Below the pieces are notes generated by a model, which saw only the letters and a program-made list of their open reading frames with translations, searched no databases and was not told the origin of the DNA. 20,881 bases of DNA, from the NCBI GenBank assembly GCA_016932955.1, contig JAFGBV010000032.1, positions 1 to 20,881 of the forward strand. The letters are read 5' to 3'. Origin of the DNA: Anaerolineales bacterium. Lineage in GTDB: Bacteria > Chloroflexota > Anaerolineae > Anaerolineales > UBA4823. Positions within the stretch are counted from its first letter, which is position 1, and the number at the start of each line of letters is the position of its first letter. The translations under genes and the position numbers were made by a program. Of the stretch, positions 9,370-16,623 are shown in pieces.

Positions 9370-10908
9370 ATGATGAAATCAGCGATTACGCGGCGTGATT
9401 TTCTAAAACTGGTCGGATTGCTCTCTTTGGGCTATGCGCTTCCGCAGTATGTTCTGCCTGCGAGCACTGTGCAGACAAGCTCGAAGATGGAGAATGTTCT
9501 GATCGTTGTCTTCGATGCGTGGTCGGCGGCCAATATCTCGCTATATGGGTATGAGCGCAAAACCACACCACATCTTGAGAGGCTGGCGGAAAAAGCCATT
9601 GTTTATCATCATCACTATTCAGCAGGCAACTTTACCACACCAGGAACAACCTCCATCCTGACGGGAACACTGCCCTGGACGCATCGGGCACTTGGCCTCA
9701 ACGGCATTGTGGATAACAACGTATTAAAGAAGAGCATCTTCGATGTATTTCAACCGTATCACCGGCTGGCTTACACGCACAATCCGCTGGTAGATGTGAT
9801 CCTGCGGCAGTTTTTGGGCGCAATTGATGATTTCATTCCATGGCAAAGTCTTTACTTAGAAAGTGACTACCTGATCAGTACATTGTTCAAAGGGGATACG
9901 GATGCTGCCCTGGTAGGCTGGAATCGGACGCTGAAACACCTGGAGGGGTATTCATATTCTTTGTATCTCTCACAACTCTATCGTTATTTCAAGCGAAAGA
10001 GCGCTGAGGAGATCCATGATATCATCCGAAAATTTCCCCTGGGACTGCCCAATCATGATGATTACACCTATTTCACCCTGGAGCAAGGGATTGACTGGTT
10101 ATCGAAACAGGTCTCCACGGCGCCGCAACCGTTTTTGGGATATTATCATTTTTTCCCTCCTCACGATCCTTATCATACGCGGGCTGATTATTACGGCACA
10201 TTTGCTGAGGATAGCTATCAGCCTCCGATAAAGCCTGACCACCTTTTTCGGGGCGACCGGGAAAACTATGTCATCCCAATCGAGAGAAGCCGTTATGATG
10301 AGTTCGTTTTATATGTCGATGCGGAGTTTGCCAGGCTCTATGATTCATTGGAACAGAGCGGCTTACTGGAAAACACCTGGCTCATCCTGACCACTGACCA
10401 TGGCGAAATGTTCGAGCGCGGGATTCTCGGTCACCTCACCAGAACCCTGTACCAGCCTGTTATTCACACTCCTTTGTTGATTTTCCCGCCAGGGCAGAAG
10501 GAAAGAGTGGATGTATTTGATGTGACCAGTGCAATCGACCTGTTGCCTACCCTATCGCACCTGACAGGCCAATATGTTCCAGATTGGGCTGAGGGGAGGC
10601 TGCTGCCCCCATTTGCGGACTCGGCCGAGGCAGGGGCGCGAGATGTGTACGCCTTTCATGGGGATACGGATAACAGTGGAATGATCTCCAAAGGCACGGC
10701 GATGATGGTGCGCGGAAACCATAAGATCATCTGGTATTTTGGCCATGAGGAGCTGGGAGAAGAGGGCGAGATGATCGAGCTTTACGATCTCAGCGCGGAT
10801 CCCGAAGAACTGGACAACTTATACCCGGCGCAAAAAGATCTCGCAGACGGGCTCATTGCTGCTCTGAAGTTGAAGCTGGCGGAAGCAGAGAAGGGGGTTT
10901 CGCCATAA
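9370..10908 (+). CDS. Tat-exported sulfatase-fold enzyme with Thr in place of the formylglycine Cys (copy 1)
   Basis: 512 residues. The N-terminus 'ITRRDFLKLVGLLSLGYALP' is a clear twin-arginine (Tat) signal, so the folded enzyme is exported. The sulfatase/alkaline phosphatase fold is shown by 'NVLIVVFDAWSA' (first metal site), 'YHFFPPHDPYH' (about 259-269), 'LILTTDHGEMFERGILGH' (D343, H344, H355) and the C-terminal 'LYDLSADPEELDNL' typical of sulfatases. The active-site motif reads 'FTTPGTTSILTG' where sulfatases have C/S-x-P-S-R-x-x-L-x-T-G. Thr89 replaces the Cys/Ser that becomes formylglycine, and the Arg is missing too. It may therefore be a Thr-nucleophile phosphodiesterase or phosphotransferase (as in LtaS/EptA-type enzymes) rather than a sulfatase. 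No good ribosome binding site precedes the ATG, and it probably belongs to the upstream operon. Confidence 0.9.
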   Translation: MMKSAITRRDFLKLVGLLSLGYALPQYVLPASTVQTSSKMENVLIVVFDAWSAANISLYGYERKTTPHLERLAEKAIVYHHHYSAGNFTTPGTTSILTGTLPWTHRALGLNGIVDNNVLKKSIFDVFQPYHRLAYTHNPLVDVILRQFLGAIDDFIPWQSLYLESDYLISTLFKGDTDAALVGWNRTLKHLEGYSYSLYLSQLYRYFKRKSAEEIHDIIRKFPLGLPNHDDYTYFTLEQGIDWLSKQVSTAPQPFLGYYHFFPPHDPYHTRADYYGTFAEDSYQPPIKPDHLFRGDRENYVIPIERSRYDEFVLYVDAEFARLYDSLEQSGLLENTWLILTTDHGEMFERGILGHLTRTLYQPVIHTPLLIFPPGQKERVDVFDVTSAIDLLPTLSHLTGQYVPDWAEGRLLPPFADSAEAGARDVYAFHGDTDNSGMISKGTAMMVRGNHKIIWYFGHEELGEEGEMIELYDLSADPEELDNLYPAQKDLADGLIAALKLKLAEAEKGVSP

Positions 10909-10909
10909 A

Positions 10910-12433
10910 TCAAGCGGGGCTTTGAGCGGTTTTCGCCCTCAGCTTTTGCACCAATTCATCCGCAATATCTTGACGTGTTGGGTAGAGGTTATTTAATTCC
11001 TCTGGGTCGGCGGCCAGATCAAATAATTCGATCACCTCATTGCCAGCCCCGCCTATTTCATCATAATTGAAATACCAGATCGCTTTCAACTGCTCCCGTA
11101 TCAGGGCGGCAGTGCCTCTATAGATCTTACCGAAAGAATCCTGGGCGCCATGGAAGCAATATATTTCACGGTTGGGTTGGGTGGGGGCAAATGGAGGGAG
11201 GATGACTCCCTCGATCCACTCTGGAATGGGATGCCCGGTGATGTGGGTGAGGGTGGGCAGCAGGTCTACGGCGCTGGTTGACTCATAGATGTCCACACGT
11301 TCTTGCGCGCCAGGAGGGAAGATCAACAGGGGAATGTGGACGATGGGCTGGTAGAGCACCTGGGTAATATGGTCCTGGATGCCGCGTTCGAACATTTCCC
11401 CATGATCGGAGGTGAGGATGAGCCAGGTGTTTTCAAGGAAGCCGTTCTCTTCCAGGAACTGGTAAAGGCGGGCGAATTCGTCGTCTACATAGAGGATAAA
11501 TTCGTCATATTGCCCGCGAGCGTTTTGAATGCTGGAGGCAGGCCTGTTGCCGCGAAAGACACTATCGGGTTTCTTGACGGGGCGAAAGTCATCATTATCG
11601 AATCGGCCATAGAAATCGATGCGGGGACGATATGGGCTGTGGGGAGGAAAGAAGTGATAATAGCCTAAGAAGGGCTGCGGGCGAGGAGACAAGCGCTCGA
11701 TCAGGAAGTCAACGGCGTGCTCCAGGATGAAATAGGTATAGTAATCCTGACTGGGCAACCCGCGAGGAAAATTTGGGGAGAAGCGATCCAGTTTCCGCTC
11801 TTTGGGAGTGGTATAAAGAGTGGAGAGGTACAACGAGTAAGAATAGCCCTCCAGGCGCTTAAGAGCGCGGTTCCAGCTCACTAAGGCGGTGGCCTCATCA
11901 TTTTTGAGCAGCGTGGTTGGCAACAGATCCGTATCAAGGTAGAGTTTACTCCAGCGAACGAGGTCTTCTATATCGGCAGAGAATGGATCCATGATGAGCT
12001 GGGCTGCCGGGTTGTGAGAATAAGCCAGGCGGTGATAATCGGGAAATGCATGAAAGACGCTTTTCTGACCGAGGGATTTTCCAATTGTGCTGTCGATTTC
12101 GAAGGCGCGATGGGTCCATGGCAGAGTCCCGGTCAAAAGGGAGGCTGTGCCGGGGTTGGTAAAGTTGGCTGTGGAATAGTGGTTGTGATAGACGATCGCC
12201 TTTCGGGCTAATTTTTCGATGTTGGGTGTTGTCGGGCGCCCGTAACCGTACAGCGACATGTTGGTAGCCGACCAGGCATCGAACACGATGATCAATACAT
12301 TCTCTTTGGCGGCGTCTGGGGGAGGCGATTGGCGCACCCCCGTTGGATTGATAAAGGATCTGGGTAGCGCAAAACCCAGGGAAAGCAACCCTGCTAATTT
12401 CAAAAAATCCCGGCGTGAGATGATATGTTTCAT
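10910..12433 (-). CDS. Tat-exported sulfatase-fold enzyme with Thr in place of the formylglycine Cys (copy 2)
   Basis: 507 residues, a clear paralogue of the convergent gene at 9370: same 'SRRDFLKLAGLLSLGFALP' Tat signal, same 'NVLIIVFDAWSATNMSLYGYGRPTTP', 'NFTNPGTASLLTGTLPWTHRAF', 'GYYHFFPPHSPY' and 'LILTSDHGEMFERG', and the 'LFDLAADPEELNNLYP' tail. Thr92 again sits at the formylglycine position and the usual Arg is absent. In copy 1 'GILGH' follows the DHGE motif, while here it is 'GIQDH'. The sequences have clearly diverged along their length, so this is an old duplication. The gene lies 8 bases after the five-span membrane protein gene, which points to an operon with it and perhaps a working pair. 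Its ribosome binding site is weak (AGGT). Its stop is one base from the stop of copy 1. Confidence 0.9.
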   Translation of the reverse strand: MKHIISRRDFLKLAGLLSLGFALPRSFINPTGVRQSPPPDAAKENVLIIVFDAWSATNMSLYGYGRPTTPNIEKLARKAIVYHNHYSTANFTNPGTASLLTGTLPWTHRAFEIDSTIGKSLGQKSVFHAFPDYHRLAYSHNPAAQLIMDPFSADIEDLVRWSKLYLDTDLLPTTLLKNDEATALVSWNRALKRLEGYSYSLYLSTLYTTPKERKLDRFSPNFPRGLPSQDYYTYFILEHAVDFLIERLSPRPQPFLGYYHFFPPHSPYRPRIDFYGRFDNDDFRPVKKPDSVFRGNRPASSIQNARGQYDEFILYVDDEFARLYQFLEENGFLENTWLILTSDHGEMFERGIQDHITQVLYQPIVHIPLLIFPPGAQERVDIYESTSAVDLLPTLTHITGHPIPEWIEGVILPPFAPTQPNREIYCFHGAQDSFGKIYRGTAALIREQLKAIWYFNYDEIGGAGNEVIELFDLAADPEELNNLYPTRQDIADELVQKLRAKTAQSPA

Positions 12434-12441
12434 AAGTGTAC

Positions 12442-13032
12442 CTATAAATTTCGAATCACCACAACCACGAAAGAAATGATATCCAGCGATAAATAAAGGG
12501 CGCTTAACAAGGAGAGCCTTTCGATAACATTGTTTAATAGAACCTGCGTCTTTTTTGATTGGATGACCAGCCAGGTTGGGATAACGATCGAGGAAATCAC
12601 CAGGGCAAGGTATAGAATATACAATATTCTAAGCGGATGCGAGGCGTTGGCGATGAATTGCACGATGCTTGCTGGTAAGGAGAGACCCAGCATAAAGTAA
12701 AGCTGGTCAAAGATCGTCCACAGCGCGACGAGGACGATCTGCACAAAGAGCAAGGCGATACGCTTGTTTTCCTCCCAACCGGTTGGGATCAACAGGCTCA
12801 ACAGGAGAGCAACGCCAAATACCAGGATGCTCTCTGCCAGGGCGATCAGCAATCCATAAGCGCCGACTCCCAGGGCATCCCATGCATTTGTGCGCTCAGT
12901 AAGCCAGGAAAAATCCCGCAGGAACAGGATCAGTGTCCAAAAGTGGGTGGGGAGCGCCGCCATCAAGAAAAGCATCCACAGGCTGCGGGGCGAGAATTTA
13001 TAGGATGATAGTCGTGACCTCAATGTGCTCAA
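12442..13032 (-). CDS. Five-span membrane protein of unknown function
   Basis: 196 residues, very hydrophobic, with about five predicted helices (18-38, 54-82, 92-114, 134-157, 172-193), a basic N-terminal tail and short loops. I do not recognise a family or any catalytic motif. The start is probably TTG 13032: no ATG lies near the N-terminus before the first helix, and AAAGG/AAAAGG precede the TTG. It ends 8 bases before the second sulfatase-fold gene and lies 98 bases after the sulfotransferase-like gene, all on one strand. It could be a membrane partner for the Tat-exported enzyme, for example supplying a lipid-linked substrate. That idea rests only on gene order. Confidence 0.7.
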   Translation of the reverse strand: MSTLRSRLSSYKFSPRSLWMLFLMAALPTHFWTLILFLRDFSWLTERTNAWDALGVGAYGLLIALAESILVFGVALLLSLLIPTGWEENKRIALLFVQIVLVALWTIFDQLYFMLGLSLPASIVQFIANASHPLRILYILYLALVISSIVIPTWLVIQSKKTQVLLNNVIERLSLLSALYLSLDIISFVVVVIRNL

Positions 13033-13082
13033 AGCCTTTTCAACCTTTCCACTCGTTGTAAAACAGCGTTATTGATCCCTAC

Positions 13083-13126
13083 GTAACTTCTAATACCCCG
13101 CTTCCCTCGAAATTTTGAGAAGTTAC
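13083..13126. repeat. Inverted repeat downstream of the sulfotransferase-like gene
   Basis: A perfect 9-bp inverted repeat, gtaacttct (13083-13091) and agaagttac (13118-13126), with 26 bases between, which contain an AT-rich self-complementary stretch (ctcgaaattttgag, 13107-13120). It begins 5 bases after the stop of the upstream gene on the - strand. No T-tract follows. It could be a factor-dependent terminator or RNA-processing structure, or chance. Confidence 0.3.
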
Positions 13127-13130
13127 ATCC

Positions 13131-13742
13131 CTACCCTTCTCCATGGCGCTGCCGGTAAAGATTTGCATCGATCACTGAAACCATTTTTTCAAGATCCAGA
13201 TCGGTTGCTAAAAAGGCCTTTATTTTATGGATGGTAGGCCAGGGTTCGCGAAGCATCTGGTTGTAATCAACAGCGATGTATTGCACATTCGTCCGCTGAT
13301 CCATCCAGTCGTAAACCTGGGTGAGATGCTTGTCGAACAAGCGGGCCATTTCTTCATCCCCCACCTTGTTAGGATCCTCTCCCCGGCGCTCGAGCATTTT
13401 GCGCTGCGAGGCCAGAATCTCAGCCATATTCCTGCGCATGAAGAATACTTTATAAGTATGGGTATCGGGCAGAGAAAGGATCAGCCATGAGACCACCTTG
13501 ATCACTTTGCCCTGGGCCTCATCCAGCCATGCTGTATCACCATCCGCCAGCCGTTTGACGCGTTCCAATTCGAAGTAACCTTGGGGATTATCGTCATCTG
13601 CCGCGCGGAGGCGGTCGGTTACGATCTCCAACCCGCCAGCCTGCAGCATTTTCATCATCATCGAGGTGCCCGAACGAGGTAAACCGGATACGATGATGAT
13701 GGCTTTCGATTTCTTGCCCAACAATTTTGACAGCAAACTCAT
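13131..13742 (-). CDS. Sulfotransferase-like P-loop protein
   Basis: 203 residues. 'IIIVSGLPRSGTSMMMKML' (15-33) is the 5'-phosphosulfate-binding P-loop of bacterial sulfotransferases (PxSGTS type). 'NPQGYFELERVK' (52-63) and 'YKVFFMRRNMAEILASQ' (97-113, R103/R104 and S112 at the usual Arg...Ser spacing for 3'-phosphate contact) fit PAPS binding. It has no signal peptide, so it should act in the cytoplasm, moving sulfate from PAPS to a sugar, lipid or peptide acceptor. It is shorter than many sulfotransferases, and some members of this P-loop group have no proven activity. GGAGG lies 9 bases before the ATG, and TGATATAAT at 13780-13788 is a good extended -10, so it heads the - strand group with the membrane protein and second sulfatase-fold gene. 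Confidence 0.82.
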   Translation of the reverse strand: MSLLSKLLGKKSKAIIIVSGLPRSGTSMMMKMLQAGGLEIVTDRLRAADDDNPQGYFELERVKRLADGDTAWLDEAQGKVIKVVSWLILSLPDTHTYKVFFMRRNMAEILASQRKMLERRGEDPNKVGDEEMARLFDKHLTQVYDWMDQRTNVQYIAVDYNQMLREPWPTIHKIKAFLATDLDLEKMVSVIDANLYRQRHGEG

Positions 13743-13779
13743 GCAGATTTGCCTCCATTGCGCAGGTTGTAATTAGGCA

Positions 13780-13788
13780 ATTATATCA
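13780..13788 (-). promoter_or_regulatory. Extended -10 promoter of the sulfotransferase-like gene
   Basis: On the - strand this reads TGATATAAT, a perfect extended -10. It sits 38 bases before the ATG, leaving a leader of about 30 bases with GGAGG. No -35 match is seen. It overlaps the TAA that ends the decayed gene just upstream, so this promoter lies at the very edge of the pseudogene. Confidence 0.5.
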
Positions 13789-14275
13789 TTTTGCATCTGG
13801 CGAGTGCCCGTGCAAGCAGTTCAACGAGGTGGTGAGGGTGAGATAGAGCACCCTCTCGTTGGGGTTGTACGCCATCGCGGGCAGGGCCGAGGTTGAGCCA
13901 GATTTCTGCACTGCAGCGAATCCTGCCCATGACTATATCCGGGTTGCCATTGGCATCCAGGTCGCCGTCGTCATCCAGATCGCTGATGCCAGCCTGGAAG
14001 GTCTCGCGGGAGGTGAATGCCTGAGGGCTTTTCTCCACCAGGAAGAGCAACACAGAGGTGGCGGTCGGTTTGGGAGGTGGGGTGTTGGTAGATGTTGCGG
14101 TGGGGATGGGGGTGGTGGTGCCGCTTGGAATAGGCGTTGGTGTGATGGGTGCGGAGGTGGATGTGGGCGGCAGGTTGGTCGCAGAGGGCGGAGGCGGGGG
14201 TGAAGTGGTGGGCTGGTAACCGGCTGCCAGCAGCGTGGCTGTACTTAGAAAGGGGATGATTTGGGGTTACTTCAT
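13781..14275 (-). pseudogene. Decayed FG-GAP/VCBS repeat lipoprotein gene
   Basis: Read on the - strand from ATG 14275, one frame gives M-K, a TAA stop at 14267-14269, and then stays open to 13783. After the stop come a hydrophobic segment, 'IIPFLSTATLLAAGYQP', that looks like a lipoprotein signal with Tyr at the place of the lipobox Cys, a long Pro/Thr/Ser linker ('PTSTSAPITPTPIPSGTTTP...'), and one FG-GAP-like repeat, 'FQAGISDLDDDGDLDANGNPDIVMG...AEIWLNLG', with the Asp-rich calcium loop. The last about 30 residues look scrambled. A normal protein of this type would have several repeats, so the gene is cut short as well as stopped early. Premature stop, lost lipobox Cys and missing repeats together point to a pseudogene. 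A start at the GTG 14053 would give only 90 residues without a signal and is unlikely to be used. Confidence 0.65.
13805..13846 (+). pseudogene. Possible remnant of a nitroreductase C-terminus
   Basis: On the + strand this stretch reads C-P-C-K-Q-F-N-E-V-V-R-V-R-stop. The intact nitroreductase at 5040-5615 ends R-P-R-K-P-F-G-E-V-V-R-V-R-stop. Over the last 12 codons, 27 of 36 bases agree by my hand alignment. No further nitroreductase sequence is seen upstream. It overlaps the tail of the decayed FG-GAP gene in antisense, which suits a scrap of a broken gene joined to another, but a chance match over such a short length is possible. Confidence 0.3.
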
Positions 14276-14338
14276 GATGACGCCCCTGTCCAATGAATGG
14301 GGGTGAACAGCAGTTACTGTTTTTACGGCTCGGGCAGT

Positions 14339-14356
14339 CAATACAAAGATGTATTG
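14339..14356. promoter_or_regulatory. Small inverted repeat in the gap before the propeller lipoprotein
   Basis: caatac (14339-14344) and gtattg (14351-14356) with a 6-base spacer. It lies in the 205-base gap between the start of the decayed gene (14275) and the lipoprotein gene (14481). On the - strand a TTGACT follows it, which might be the old -35 of the decayed gene, but no good -10 is present. Otherwise I see only the extended -10 of the lipoprotein gene in this gap. Confidence 0.2.
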
Positions 14357-14424
14357 GTCTATTTTGCTTTGCTGACATAAAGTGGCGGAGGTTCATTTCC
14401 AATCTGTGGTTTGGATATTAAAAA

Positions 14425-14433
14425 TGTTACAAT
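14425..14433 (+). promoter_or_regulatory. Candidate extended -10 promoter of the propeller lipoprotein gene
   Basis: TGTTACAAT fits an extended -10 (TGn plus TACAAT, one mismatch). The transcription start would be near 14440, about 40 bases before the ATG at 14481, which has GGAGGG at good spacing. No -35 match is seen. Confidence 0.4.
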
Positions 14434-14480
14434 TCACTTATATCCACAACACCGAATAACCTGTATTTGAGGAGGGTCTG

Positions 14481-16595
14481 ATGAGGTCGCACAAGGTATG
14501 GTTACGCTTGATAGCCGAATTGGTTTGTGTAGGGACTTTAATTGTAGGATGCGAGCCAGGAAAAATGACCGCCCTACCACCCACTACAACCCCTGTGCAA
14601 GAAGATGCAGTGTCTGTCCAAACGCCTACGCTCAAGTCGTCTGGTACGGCAACGAGCCAACCGACTCTTACCCCTACTGTAACTGAAACGACGGCTGCTA
14701 CGGTAACACCGTCACCCAACCCAACAAGCACGCCAAAACCATCAGCAACCCCAACACTGGCCTCTATCAAGGCTTCCAACGCAGCCGGGCTTACTGAGAT
14801 GCTGGTGGTCGATCTACCTATCCCGGATCAATTGGGTGAGGTGATTTTATGGACCCCAGATGACCAAAAGGTGATTGTGCAGACTTCTCAGGGGTTTGAT
14901 ATCCTGGATGGCAATTCTTTATTGCTTCTTTCAAGTTACTCTGGCCTGATCCCGGTGCAGTTCCAAGAAGATGGCCGGCTGCTGTTTCAGGAAAACACCA
15001 CACTGGGCTTGCTCAATATCGACAGGGGGGAAACGGAAATGCTGCCGCTATCATTGGACAGTGCAACCACGCCTTTCGCTTTGAGCTATGATGGTAGGAA
15101 ATTTGCTGTCGCTCCTGTTTTTGATGCTGAAAAAGGATGGCAAGAGCTCAAAATTATTGATGTGATTAGTGGCGTCACCACATACGTCACCTATGACGAA
15201 GCCTTCAATCAGAATTATACTTACTTGCGCTTCAGCCACTTAGCATTTACGACGGATAATCTGTTCCTGTTGGTTGATGGGCAAAGGGGGGAAACGACTG
15301 TGACCCTGTTGATCGATCCGGTGGACAGCCGGCAATATTGCGGACGTCTGGAGACGAACTATCGCCTTTCGCAGGATGGGATGCGCGTGCTTGGGGATGG
15401 GGGCGGGATCTTGAGCACATATGCTCCAGGGACTTGCGAACGTGTTGCCACCTTTGCCAACTTTATTTCAAATCAGATTAATGAGAGCCGCTGGCTGGTT
15501 TACCGGGCTATTGGTTATGATTTTTGGGGTGGCTCGGACAGGGTGGGAGTGTATTACCGAACCATGCTTACTGACAATGCGGCGCGGACCCAGGAGTTTT
15601 CCGGTGTACTCATGATCTGGGATGGCCTGAACGGTGTGATTGAACAAACCTTTGAGGATCTATCTCCTGACATCAAAGACCTCTACGTTTCGCACGATGG
15701 TAGCAGATTTTTGACCGTTTCGACAGACCAGATACTACGATTGTGGAGCGGGGAGGATGCCACTTTGCTCCAGGAGGGAGCGCCTTACCGTGGCTGGGGC
15801 AAACCCTCCCTCAGCCCGAGCGGGGAAAAGGTGGTCTTCAACCTGCAATTACAGCCAGTTGTTTATGACCTTACCACACAGGAAGAGATTCGATTGCCCA
15901 TGTTCCAGGATGTGGAGGGGATTAAGGCCGTTTTTATGGGAGAAGACCGCCTCTTAATTCAGGTGACGCCTTTTGAGGCGGCTGCGCATTATGAAATATG
16001 GGAAATAGCCAGTGGGAGTTTGCTGGGAACCACAGAAGTAATGACTGAATGCACACCCTCTGAAACGGGTGATTTGATCATCTGTCAGGAAGAAAGCACG
16101 CTGATCCTGGAGATAGCAACAGGCGCGACTATAAACCGGATTGGTACTGCTGGCCTGGTGGTGGAAACCACACTGAGCCGGGATGGTAATTTCCTTGCAC
16201 ATTGTGTCGTTGATGGATACCAAATCAGCCTCTGGGAAACACACAGCGGTGTGAGATCTGGGACGCTTATGGGCGACCGCCCAGATATATGCGCCAGTAT
16301 GCTTTTTAGCCCGGATGGAAGCCTCTTGGTGAGCGCGAGCGGTTACGTATGGTCTATCGATACAGGAGATATCTTTTCAGAACTAGCGCTCGATTGGAGC
16401 AGGCCGGGCGTGGTGCGGGCGATTTCTTACGATAACAGGCTGGCGATCGTGGATCAATCCTTATATGATCTGGAAACAGGCGCGGCGCTGTTTACATTCC
16501 CTGTTTCCCTGGGAGAGGTGCGTTTTTCGCTGGATGGCACACAAGTGATCTACCTGCAGGGAAACCAGATGCATAACTGGACAATTGCGCCGTAG
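14481..16595 (+). CDS. WD40-like beta-propeller lipoprotein
   Basis: 704 residues. A basic start and hydrophobic helix end in 'LIVGC', with Cys24 as the lipidated residue, then a Thr/Pro/Ser linker (about 32-92, 'TLTPTVTETTAATVTPSPNPTSTPKP'), so the folded part is held outside the membrane. The remainder is a run of beta-propeller blades of the WD40/quinoprotein kind: 'FALSYDGRKFAVAPV', 'VSHDGSRFLTVSTDQILRLWSGEDATLL', 'LSPSGEKVVF', 'LSRDGNFLAHCVVDGYQISLWETHSGV' and 'FSPDGSLLVSAS'. The later blades match WD repeats best, and the first ones are divergent. No enzymatic domain is seen. A binding or scaffold role outside the cell is likely; the ligand is unknown. GGAGGG lies 6 bases before the ATG. 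It is convergent with the ABC transporter operon, with 28 bases between the stops and a weak hairpin (gttggg 16613-16618, cccaac 16631-16636). Confidence 0.88.
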   Translation: MRSHKVWLRLIAELVCVGTLIVGCEPGKMTALPPTTTPVQEDAVSVQTPTLKSSGTATSQPTLTPTVTETTAATVTPSPNPTSTPKPSATPTLASIKASNAAGLTEMLVVDLPIPDQLGEVILWTPDDQKVIVQTSQGFDILDGNSLLLLSSYSGLIPVQFQEDGRLLFQENTTLGLLNIDRGETEMLPLSLDSATTPFALSYDGRKFAVAPVFDAEKGWQELKIIDVISGVTTYVTYDEAFNQNYTYLRFSHLAFTTDNLFLLVDGQRGETTVTLLIDPVDSRQYCGRLETNYRLSQDGMRVLGDGGGILSTYAPGTCERVATFANFISNQINESRWLVYRAIGYDFWGGSDRVGVYYRTMLTDNAARTQEFSGVLMIWDGLNGVIEQTFEDLSPDIKDLYVSHDGSRFLTVSTDQILRLWSGEDATLLQEGAPYRGWGKPSLSPSGEKVVFNLQLQPVVYDLTTQEEIRLPMFQDVEGIKAVFMGEDRLLIQVTPFEAAAHYEIWEIASGSLLGTTEVMTECTPSETGDLIICQEESTLILEIATGATINRIGTAGLVVETTLSRDGNFLAHCVVDGYQISLWETHSGVRSGTLMGDRPDICASMLFSPDGSLLVSASGYVWSIDTGDIFSELALDWSRPGVVRAISYDNRLAIVDQSLYDLETGAALFTFPVSLGEVRFSLDGTQVIYLQGNQMHNWTIAP

Positions 16596-16623
16596 GGTCC
16601 AAAACGGCGAGGGTTGGGATTTC

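Noticed and set aside
9366..9398. A 10-residue open frame overlapping the start of the first sulfatase-fold gene
   Set aside because: It has no ribosome binding site and nothing marks it as a leader peptide; most likely a chance frame.
13859..14203. Gly-rich frame on the + strand over the decayed FG-GAP gene
   Set aside because: It is the complement of the Pro/Thr linker codons and looks like no known protein; the - strand reading gives a recognisable linker and FG-GAP repeat.
14438..14779. Val/Gly-rich frame on the - strand over the start of the propeller lipoprotein
   Set aside because: It is the antisense of the Thr/Pro linker (ACC/CCN codons read as GGT/NGG) and has no ribosome binding site or family likeness.
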